This document shows, piece after piece, positions 13,873 through 20,095 of a stretch of 20,095 bases of DNA. The position numbers and the translations under genes were made by a program. Below the pieces are notes generated by a model. The model made no database searches. It was not told the origin of the DNA and saw only the letters and a program-made list of their open reading frames with translations. This stretch comes from Candidatus Campylobacter infans (GTDB lineage: Bacteria > Campylobacterota > Campylobacteria > Campylobacterales > Campylobacteraceae). Positions within the stretch are counted from its first letter, which is position 1. The number at the start of each line of letters is the position of its first letter. The stretch is taken from contig SPMW01000033.1 of NCBI GenBank assembly GCA_009827235.1, positions 1-20,095 of the forward strand, given 5' to 3'.

Positions 13873-14682
13873 TTAGTATCTCCCACAATCCATTAGGCTC
13901 TGGGCTTTAAAATACGAGCTTATGGCATAGTTATTGCTCCATAGCGATCTAGCTGTGTAGCAAGTAATAGATCCGATGATTTGCCTATTTGCGTTTAAAA
14001 TTTCAGCGCTCAAACGCTCGTAAAACAGCACCTTAGAGTGTGTGAAAGCAAAATTTTTTAGCCCTTTTGGGCGTGGTATGATTTTGGCAAGCTGGGCTAG
14101 GTTTATAGCGCAGTTTTCATTAAAATTTATTACATCGCACTTCGTGGCGACATCGCAAAGCTCGCTACTTTCATCAAAAGCGTCATAAAGATTTAATTTA
14201 TTTTGCCCGCTGATATATTTTTTAGCGCAGTTATGCTTGCGGACGATTTTTTGTATGATGGGCGTAAGAAAGCAAGGGCTTTTTTCAAAAACAATAAAAG
14301 TGCTAACAAAAACCGCACCGCTTTCATCTTTGCCCCTGCCAAAAACTACGGCAAAGTCTATATCTCCACGCTTTCTAAGCTCTTTTAGTTCTTTTGGGTA
14401 TTTTTGATTTGGCTCTTTGCTAAAAATGCTAAAAATGCTAAATTTCTGCTCTTTGATTTTTGCTAGAATCTGGGCTTTGACATCGCTATAAAGCCTAGCA
14501 AAAAGAGCCTTGCTAATGCGTGCTTTTAGCTCGTTTTTCTTTGAGTTTAGCACCCAGAAACCATCAGCTTTGATAAGTTCATTTATCTGGCTTAGCATTT
14601 GCGCTTTTTGTGCCTTTGGCATTTGGCTGAATTTTTGAAAATCTTCTAAGAATTCTAAATATTTTGTGAGTTTTTCGTTCAT
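13873..14682 (-). CDS. Hypothetical 269-aa protein
   Basis: The frame is open for 269 codons with an AAGGAT site before the ATG, no signal peptide and no membrane segment. The N-terminal 100 residues are helical and Lys-rich. A middle section (about 104-140) has alternating hydrophobic strands (IDFAVVFGRG, AVFVSTFIVFEKSP), and the C-terminal part contains several Cys (SITCYTARSLWSNNYAISSY and ending in LMDCGRY). I do not recognise a family; the strand-rich middle might be a nuclease or binding fold, but no catalytic motif is evident. It is downstream of the DUF1643 gene, separated by a hairpin. Confidence 0.7.
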   Translation of the reverse strand: MNEKLTKYLEFLEDFQKFSQMPKAQKAQMLSQINELIKADGFWVLNSKKNELKARISKALFARLYSDVKAQILAKIKEQKFSIFSIFSKEPNQKYPKELKELRKRGDIDFAVVFGRGKDESGAVFVSTFIVFEKSPCFLTPIIQKIVRKHNCAKKYISGQNKLNLYDAFDESSELCDVATKCDVINFNENCAINLAQLAKIIPRPKGLKNFAFTHSKVLFYERLSAEILNANRQIIGSITCYTARSLWSNNYAISSYFKAQSLMDCGRY

Positions 14683-14721
14683 TTTATTATCCTTTTGGCC
14701 GATACATTTTTTGCGTTTTTG

Positions 14722-14753
14722 GCAATTCTAGTTAGAATTTTAACTAGAATTGC
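14722..14753. terminator. Hairpin between the DUF1643 remnant and the 269-aa gene
   Basis: Arms GCAATTCTAGTTA (14722-14734) and TAACTAGAATTGC (14741-14753) form a perfect 13-bp stem with a six-base loop, four bases after the restored DUF1643 stop (14757). No T run follows on the minus strand. Its arms contain AATTCTAG, like the palindromes at 15305-15501. Confidence 0.5.
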
Positions 14754-14756
14754 AGA

Positions 14757-15276
14757 CTATTTATTGTCGGTTTTTATTTTAAAATCAATTATTTTGATTG
14801 TTTTGCTTTTGCGTGATGGATGTGGCGGTAAGTTATCCTTTGTAATAGCGTCTAAGCATTTTAGCTTTCTGTTGCCACAAAGTGTTAGGATATCATCTAG
14901 ACATTTTTGTAGATACTTGCGCTTTTTTTAACACCACGCCGTAGCATAGCAAAATATCGCTAGTAGGATACTGCGCCAAAATAGCCTTGATTTTTTCTAG
15001 GTTTTTTGTGTGTATTTGTTTATTAAAGTCCGCAAGATCATCTGGATTTGTGGCGATAAGTGGGTAGAGATTTAGCATTATAAAGCCGTCATAACCATTG
15101 TTTTCTAGTATAGCACAAAGCAAGTTCATCGTGGCATCGCACTCGCTACTTTCTGCTACGCTAGGATTTGCGCCGATACAAATTAGCGTATTTTTACCCT
15201 TCTTGCCGAGTATATATCTACATTGCTCGTCTTTATCGCAAATATCAGGCTCAAAGCCATCTTTCCATTTATACAT
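14757..15276 (-). pseudogene. DUF1643-family protein, frameshifted at an A7 run
   Basis: The first 117 residues have the DUF1643 pattern: RYILGKKGKNTLICIGANPS followed by ECDATMN (about 20-51) and IMLNLYPLIATNP (66-78). After CYGVVLKK the frame runs through AAAAAAA (minus strand of 14923-14929) and stops 10 codons later at 14893. Removing one A gives RKYLQKCLDDILTLCGNRK and then LKCLDAITKDNLPPHPSRKS, which matches the family's C-terminal Cys-Leu ... HP pattern, to TAG at 14757. Restored length is about 172 aa, normal for the family. Either the gene is broken, it is phase-variable, slippage makes some full product, or the base is a sequencing error. The start at 15276 follows AAAAGGC. Function of the family is unknown. 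Confidence 0.82.
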
Positions 15277-15304
15277 TTTTTTGCCTTTTAATTTTAATTA
15301 TCTT

Positions 15305-15501
15305 AGGAATTCTAGAATTTCCCCGCATTTTCTAGCCAAAAAGTTTGTAAAACCAAAATATTTCCTTAGTTTATAATTAAAATTCTAGGGAATTCTAGAA
15401 TTCCCTAGTAAATTACTTTAAAATTACAACACACAAAGCAGACAATAAATAGTAGTTTATAAATTCTAGAATTTCCTAAAGAGAATTCTAGAATTTATAA
15501 A
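15305..15501. repeat. Cluster of AATTCTAGAATT palindromes
   Basis: The spacer 15277-15529 has no gene but carries AATTCTAGAATT at about 15308, 15391, 15462 and 15484. One copy lies in a 24-bp perfect palindrome with CTAGGG/CCCTAG ends (15385-15408). Two others form an 18-bp-armed inverted repeat (TTTATAAATTCTAGAATT, 15456-15473, with its complement at 15484-15501, spacer 10). They could be terminators, protein-binding sites or a small intergenic repeat family. Confidence 0.75.
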
Positions 15502-15529
15502 GCCACATAAAAAATTATCTAGAACTTTA

Positions 15530-17300
15530 TTAAAACATTACTAGAGGTTGTTTTACAAATAGAATTTCTTCGTTCTCCACATTTGCTTCTAGTAAAAATT
15601 TTAATATTCTTGATAGGTATCCTTTTTTAACATAAAAATCAGTAGTTTTGATAAAATAGCACTCTTGCCCAATTTCATCATTTAAAAACCACTCTTTATC
15701 CTCACCATCCCACTCATCAAAAGCATCATAACTGACAAGATCCTCAGCTTCTATATCGTAACCCTCTTTTATATTCATCACATCAAAAGCAAAAATTACT
15801 TCATCACTTTCTTTTTTGTGGGTTTCATCATAAAAAGCTGAATAGTATGTTCTATCTACAATTACAGCTCCTTGCGACTTCATATCCCCGTTTTCATCCA
15901 GCTCAGTCATCAAGTTATCCAACATTTCTCCACTAAAATCATCGTTAAACATTGAAATCTTAATATAACCCTCTTTTTCTTCATCAGATTTTCTTGTAAT
16001 GCTAGAATTAAAAAGCACTTCCCCGCCACCAGCATAAGCCAACAAGTAAACATTTTCAGGCAAGCCATCTTCATCATAACTCACTCCGAATGGTTCATCG
16101 CCATTGGCGTATAAAAGGATACCATATTCATTAAAATCAAGTGAAAAATTGCCAATACCTCTAATGCTGGTTGGTATATCATATATCGTCAATTCCCCTC
16201 TTGTAACCAACTTAATATCTATATTTTTAGCATAAATTCTAGCAAAGTCTTCTTCTGCTAAAACTGTAGCCAATCCTTCCATTTCTTTAAGTTCTTTACC
16301 GCATATAATACCTTTTGCAAACTTCCTATCATTTTTTGAAAAATACTCAATGTTTTTAATTGCTGCTTGATAATCTATATCATCGTCTGGAGCTTTAAAA
16401 ACAGCATCAAAGCTTATTAATTCACGATTTTCATTAAACTCATACTTGCTGAAACGCTCTTCGTTATACTCCTCAGCTTTTGAATAGCTATCAAAAAATC
16501 TGATTGTTTTTAGCTTGCCATTTGAATAAAACTCTTTTTCATTACCCAAACCACCTAAATCACACGAAATTTGGAATAAAAAGCAAAGGAATTTTAGAGC
16601 TTTTTGAGGTATTTCAAACTCTATATCATCACCATTTTGGCTGAATTTAAACTCTTCACCAGCTCTTTGGATAATTATCACACCATCTTCTGTGTTTACT
16701 TCGTAATCCCCGCTATCGTCATCATCATAATTATTATTGCTTGCCAAAGAATAGCACCAACTAGGCATAGTCATAGCTTCGCACTCATCAAACATATAAT
16801 CTAAATTGGCTTTATCACTTACAATCCAGTCTTCAAATGATTGATTAAGCGCAGAACACTCCCTAAACATAGTATTCATATCTTCTGCTTTGCTTACCTT
16901 CCAACTATTAAGCGAGCTATTAAACTTCTTACAATCTTCAAACATAGAACTCATATCAACAACAGAACCAACATTCCATTTATCTAATGGCTGGTCAAAT
17001 TTTGAGCAGCCACTAAACATATAAGTTATATTTGTTACAGAACTTACTTCCCAGTTATTAAGCGGTCTATTAAATTCTTCGCATCCATTAAACATACAAC
17101 TCATATCAGTTACATTTGATACATCCCAGCTCTATATGCCTGAAAAATCCTTTCTTTTTATTTCGTTGTAATCCTCATCTTCATAAAAAAGATTGCTCAT
17201 ATCAGTAATGCCACTCACATCGATATCGCCTAGATTTATGCTTTCATTTTTAATAAGCTCTTGTAGCTCAACTTTGGTTTTTTGGTGCATATTTTGCCAT
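15530..17300 (-). pseudogene. BspA-like (DUF285) repeat protein, with a frameshift and a nonsense codon
   Basis: The likely start is ATG 17300 (MAKYAPK...), with an AAAAAAGGG site. An A6 run (minus strand of 17278-17283) then throws it out of frame, to a stop after 10 codons. With five A the frame reads MAKYAPKTKVELQELIKNES..., like other Campylobacter DUF285 proteins, until TAG at 17134-17132 (FSGI-stop-SWDVSNVTDM). After that 524 codons are open from ATG 17104 to 15530. Residues near its N-terminus hold about five 25-residue repeats (MFNGCEEFNRPLNNWEVSSV, MFSGCSKFDQPLDKWNVGSV and so on), typical of BspA-type surface or effector proteins. The remaining about 400 residues are acidic, beta-rich and unrecognised. 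A shortened product from 17104 cannot be excluded. Confidence 0.75.
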
Positions 17301-17457
17301 TTTTTACCCTTTTTTGATTTTAGTTTTGTATTTTTTTATAATTTTTCAATTCCACCTAAGTTTTAGCCTTTGTATAAAAAATTAAAATTCACTCCTTGCA
17401 CACCTCCAAAACATATTTTTTTATTTTTCAGAATTATATAAAATCAAACAGACACTT

Positions 17458-18213
17458 TTATGTCGTATTAAAAAATATTTTTATCCAATCTTCTTTTTGT
17501 AGCTCAATGCTAGTTTTATTGCTTTTATCACCCTTTTTTCTATTTGCACTACCCATTCCGCCAGGGTGCGCTACAACATAGATTTTGCTTTTGTTATATT
17601 TTAAGCCATTTTGTGTGAAAATAAAGTCATTAAATAATGACATTTTTGGTGTTTTAAACCCTAGCGCTTCTAAAATAATTTCATAAGTCATCTTACCAAG
17701 AGTTATGATATATTTGGGCTCTAGAATTTCTACAAGCTCTTTAAAAATTTCTTTATCAGTGGAAATTTTGGCTTTTGTAATGTGTGCTGAAGTATTTATT
17801 GTGCGATATCCTAGCGAAATGTTTGTGAAAAATAAATCGCTATATCGCTTTTTATCTATATTGGGATAGCCGATGCTGGCAAATAATTCTACTAAATTTT
17901 TATCAGTTACAAAAGGTCTTAAACCATCTAAATATTGTATCTTTTCATATTCATTTGGACTTAGTAAATTTATCTTAGAAATGTTTTCTAGTGTTTTTCC
18001 GCCGTCAAAATCTGTATTGCCCCAGTCTTGCCCCACAAGCAAGATTCTTATTTTTGGAGTATCTATTTCATAGCCTAGACCTTGCCAATAAGTCCATAGG
18101 TTTATTGCTTTTTTACACTCATCACACCACTTGAAATTTGCGTGTTTTTTATATTCGTAATTTTGTCTTGCTCGTTCTATAAGGGATAAATATTTTTGCT
18201 TTTTATCTCTCAT
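17458..18213 (-). CDS. Uracil-DNA glycosylase superfamily-like protein
   Basis: The 251-aa protein has UDG-fold motifs: RILLVGQDWGNTDFDGG (56-72) resembles motif 1 (GQDPY type), FFTNISLG (128-135) sits where the F(L/I)xN-type strand lies, IITLGKMTYEIILEALG (169-185) fits the mid-sheet strand and helix, and VVAHPGGMGSANRK (213-226) resembles the HPS/HPG motif 2. The N-terminus has a CxxC pair (WCDEC, 29-33), too little for an Fe-S cluster. Asp63-Trp in place of Asp-Pro-Tyr implies an altered substrate, possibly not plain uracil. It follows the WYL regulator by 28 bases on the same strand, so the pair is likely an operon. The fold call is moderately firm, activity unknown. Confidence 0.72.
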   Translation of the reverse strand: MRDKKQKYLSLIERARQNYEYKKHANFKWCDECKKAINLWTYWQGLGYEIDTPKIRILLVGQDWGNTDFDGGKTLENISKINLLSPNEYEKIQYLDGLRPFVTDKNLVELFASIGYPNIDKKRYSDLFFTNISLGYRTINTSAHITKAKISTDKEIFKELVEILEPKYIITLGKMTYEIILEALGFKTPKMSLFNDFIFTQNGLKYNKSKIYVVAHPGGMGSANRKKGDKSNKTSIELQKEDWIKIFFNTT

Positions 18214-18241
18214 TTTTTGCCTTTTCTAAGCACTTTAGTAA

Positions 18242-19156
18242 TTATAACAAACAAAACTGACCCCTTATTTCTTTTATATACCTCTCCATCTCCGCTAGTA
18301 TTTCATCGGCTAGGCTTTGTGGCTCAATGACCTTTATGCGCGGAAGGTAGTAGAAAATCAGCGGTTTTATCTCCATAGGATGCGTGATTTGGATCTCTAT
18401 TTCTATGCTACCATCGCTATTTTCTCGCATTATTTGCTGATTTGGCAGTGGCTTGCGCTCAAAAAATTTTCTTATCCCTTTATCTACGCACAATCTTACA
18501 TAAAATTTCTCGTTTATATCAAACCACACTGAATGAGCACTTTTAATGCGGTTTTCTAAACTCGCATCTATCTTAAACTTGCTAGGTAGAATTTTTATCT
18601 CTTTTATGCTTTTTAGATGAAATTTTTTGAGCTTTTGGCCAGCCATTGCAAGCAGATACCAAAAGCCATCAAATAGCGCAATCTTAATGGGTGAGAGCCT
18701 GTGAGTTTTGCTAAAATACAGCAGCTCTATTTCATTGTGGCTTGCGATGACGCTTTCTAAATTTTCTATTAGCTCAATGTTCTTTTTTTCTAGCTTTTCA
18801 GTATTGAGATTTACAAAAATCGGGTGATTTAGCCCCGCGCTTATGCCTTTTAGCAAGCCATGCGCCTTGGAGTAAAACTCGCTGCCTACATTTTTTGCCA
18901 TTTTATCAAGCACCGCTAGAATGATTTGATTTTTGTCTTTTGGGTCTATTTTGCTCTCATCTATGCTCCACAGCCTGCCATTTCGCACAGCTCCGTATTT
19001 GGCTAGCACGCCGTTTAGATCACGCTGGATAGTGCGTTCGCTCACGCCTAATTTCTCTGCGATTTGGCTGGTGCTAAGTGGCGTTTTTGCGATTAGCTTA
19101 CAGATTTCATTTATGCGCCAAAAACGCTCGTTTTGTTCTTTTTGGATTTCTTTCAT
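18242..19156 (-). CDS. WYL-domain transcriptional regulator with DeoR-type HTH
   Basis: From ATG 19156 the protein is 304 aa. A winged helix-turn-helix lies at about 12-65 (STSQIAEKLGVSERTIQRDL, 28-47). The WYL domain follows at about 135-195, with the signature DGFWYLLAMAG (163-173) and HLKSIKEIKIL (180-190), and a C-terminal WCX-type region follows (about 215-290). I chose ATG 19156 over the upstream 19219 because AAAAGG sits six bases before it and because a GACAAA-TTTGTC palindrome lies upstream of it. WYL proteins sense nucleic-acid ligands or damage and often regulate defence loci. It is divergent from the META lipoprotein gene. Confidence 0.88.
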   Translation of the reverse strand: MKEIQKEQNERFWRINEICKLIAKTPLSTSQIAEKLGVSERTIQRDLNGVLAKYGAVRNGRLWSIDESKIDPKDKNQIILAVLDKMAKNVGSEFYSKAHGLLKGISAGLNHPIFVNLNTEKLEKKNIELIENLESVIASHNEIELLYFSKTHRLSPIKIALFDGFWYLLAMAGQKLKKFHLKSIKEIKILPSKFKIDASLENRIKSAHSVWFDINEKFYVRLCVDKGIRKFFERKPLPNQQIMRENSDGSIEIEIQITHPMEIKPLIFYYLPRIKVIEPQSLADEILAEMERYIKEIRGQFCLL

Positions 19157-19195
19157 ACCTTGCCTTTTTTGGATTTTTAAAATTTTAACATAAAT

Positions 19196-19209
19196 GACAA
19201 AAATTTGTC
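19196..19209. promoter_or_regulatory. Inverted repeat GACAAA-AA-TTTGTC, possible WYL operator
   Basis: Six-base arms with a two-base spacer lie 40 bases upstream of the preferred WYL regulator start, in the divergent spacer with the META gene. The position suits autoregulation by the WYL protein. Confidence 0.4.
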
Positions 19210-19340
19210 TGCTAAGCACAAAGCTTAAATCACCGCTTAAAAGATTAATTTCATTAGCGAGTTTTGCGAAAGTAAAGCGTGGTAATAAAAAATAATGCTT
19301 GAATTTACCTAATTTATGCCTTTAATTTACATAACTTCGT

Positions 19341-19346
19341 TACAAT
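19341..19346 (+). promoter_or_regulatory. Candidate -10 box of the META lipoprotein gene
   Basis: TACAAT follows TTCGT 35 bases before the ATG, and an AAAGGA ribosome site lies near the start codon. One mismatch to TATAAT; no -35 seen. Confidence 0.4.
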
Positions 19347-19380
19347 CTCTCGCAAATTTTAAACAACCGAAAGGATAAAG

Positions 19381-19794
19381 ATGAAAAAATACCTTTACAT
19401 GATGGCTTGCGCGCTGGCGTTTATAGCGTGTGCGGGCAACAATGGCGTGGCGTTTGGCGATATAGAAAATAAAAGCCTAATTATCGATAAAATCATCGTT
19501 TCAGGCAAAACCTTTATGCCATCGTCTTTACAAGATGACAACGCAAGCATTTCATTTTCAAAAGCTGATTACAACGGCTTTGCGGGCTGTAATAGTTTTT
19601 TTGGCTCGTTTAGTTTAAATGGCAATAAAATCACCTTTGCAGGCAATGGTGGCGCTACAAAAATGCTTTGCCCGTCTGAAGTGATGGCTTTTGAGGATAC
19701 TTTACTTTCGCATTTACGCGGTGAATTCACGCTTGGCAAAGAAAACGATAAATTAATCTTACAATCAAAAGAAATTAAAATTTATTTTAAATAA
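19381..19794 (+). CDS. META-domain (HslJ-like) lipoprotein
   Basis: The 137-aa protein starts with a lipoprotein signal peptide with a lipobox before Cys17 (AFIAC), so it is probably anchored in the membrane facing the periplasm. The rest matches the META/HslJ domain: a Thr/Phe-rich beta-strand start (KIIVSGKTFMPSS, 38-50), GFAGCNSFFGSFSLNGNKI (about 67-85), FAGNGGATKMLCP (87-99, the usual Thr-Met-Cys region) and MAFEDTLLSHL (102-112). HslJ is linked to outer-membrane stress and novobiocin resistance in E. coli; the role here is not known. The start has a good AAAGGA site. Confidence 0.85.
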   Translation: MKKYLYMMACALAFIACAGNNGVAFGDIENKSLIIDKIIVSGKTFMPSSLQDDNASISFSKADYNGFAGCNSFFGSFSLNGNKITFAGNGGATKMLCPSEVMAFEDTLLSHLRGEFTLGKENDKLILQSKEIKIYFK

Positions 19795-19970
19795 TTTAAA
19801 TTGCTAAGGGTTTTTATTCGCGCAAGTTCTTGCGATAAATAATGTATCAAGCATGCTTTAAAGCCTTGCTTGTAATGTTTTTGTAAGCAAATGGGTTTTA
19901 AGGCGCAATTTTTATTTACGCAAGATAAATTATCGCTAAATCTCGCATTGGTTTAAAATTTAAGGCTACT
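19795..19970. other. Non-coding spacer with a small hairpin
   Basis: No gene is evident. A hairpin CGCAAG-TT-CTTGCG (19821-19834), 27 bases after the META stop, may terminate that gene. Repeated short words TAAGC, GCTTG and GCGATAAAT occur beyond it, with no clear function. Confidence 0.35.
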
Positions 19971-20095
19971 TCACTCCTTAATAAGCGGTAAATTTGAGAG
20001 CAATTCTTTGAGTTTGATTTGCACCTTTGGCAAATGTTCAGCTACGCTAAGCCCTACTACTTGGGTGTTTTGGCTTATTAAATTTATGGCATTTA
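19971..20095 (-). CDS. C-terminal end of a cytosolic protein (partial), perhaps arginase-like
   Basis: Forty-one codons to TGA at 19973-19971 are present, reading NAINLISQNTQVVGLSVAEH and ending KELLSNLPLIKE. The VVGLSVAEHLP segment resembles the VVG-x-D/S-x-x-E near the C-terminus of arginase/agmatinase-type ureohydrolases, but too little is present for a firm call. The gene runs in from the right edge and is convergent with the META gene. Confidence 0.5.
   Translation of the reverse strand, partial: NAINLISQNTQVVGLSVAEHLPKVQIKLKELLSNLPLIKE

Noticed and set aside
14695..14931. Plus-strand 78-aa hydrophobic open frame
   Set aside because: It is antisense to the restored DUF1643 C-terminus and has no ribosome site.
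19157..19219. Longer start for the WYL regulator at 19219
   Set aside because: The extra 21 residues have no ribosome site and would cover the GACAAA/TTTGTC palindrome; ATG 19156 has a good site.
1..20095. tRNA, rRNA genes or a CRISPR array
   Set aside because: I found no cloverleaf-like sequence, rRNA signature or regularly spaced repeat-spacer series.

Overview
The window looks like a chromosome segment of a Campylobacter-type epsilonproteobacterium. The reasons are low G+C with AT-rich spacers full of AAATTTTAAAATTT-type repeats, a flagellar hook gene (flgE) behind a sigma-54 promoter, a class Ia nrdA with a lineage-typical insertion, TATAAT-type -10 boxes without clear -35 boxes, and a long homopolymeric G tract of the kind used for phase variation. 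The species cannot be fixed from the sequence.

Positions 1 to about 7900 are accessory DNA, probably part of an integrated conjugative or mobilisable element or an integrated plasmid. Almost everything reads on the minus strand. From right to left there is a small 63-aa gene, a non-coding GC-rich block with iteron-like repeats and hairpins that resembles an origin of transfer or replication, a class III Fic AMP-transferase close to Neisseria NmFic, a RHH/MazF toxin-antitoxin pair, and a tight five-gene operon (77-aa membrane protein, 28-aa membrane microprotein, 615-aa coiled-coil protein, HipA-like kinase, basic 259-aa protein). After these come a separate promoter, a 55-aa protein, and a ParA ATPase that runs off the left edge. 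A 77-bp direct repeat carrying the antitoxin promoter and first codons brackets the fic cassette, so fic seems to sit behind a copied toxin-antitoxin promoter. Two tiny membrane ORFs (39 and 27 aa) lie between this block and nrdA.

Positions 7955 to 12969 are core genome: nrdA (minus) and flgE (plus), divergently transcribed. The spacer after flgE (12970-13349) is a hairpin-rich, duplicated AT repeat region.

Positions 13350 to 20095 are a mixed region of poorly conserved genes: a secreted Cys-rich 88-aa protein with a 14-G tract upstream, an unknown 269-aa protein, a DUF1643 gene with a one-base frameshift in an A7 run, a BspA/DUF285 repeat protein broken by a one-base shift in an A6 run plus an in-frame TAG, a uracil-DNA-glycosylase-fold protein, a WYL-domain repressor, a META-domain lipoprotein, and the C-terminal end of a further gene at the right edge. 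The 15277-15529 spacer holds a cluster of AATTCTAGAATT palindromes.

The best candidates for something undescribed are (1) the membrane microprotein / coiled-coil / HipA-kinase operon with a GC hairpin at its transcript start, (2) the fic gene placed under a duplicated toxin-antitoxin promoter, (3) the WYL plus UDG-like pair next to slippage-prone genes, and (4) the iteron/oriT-like block.
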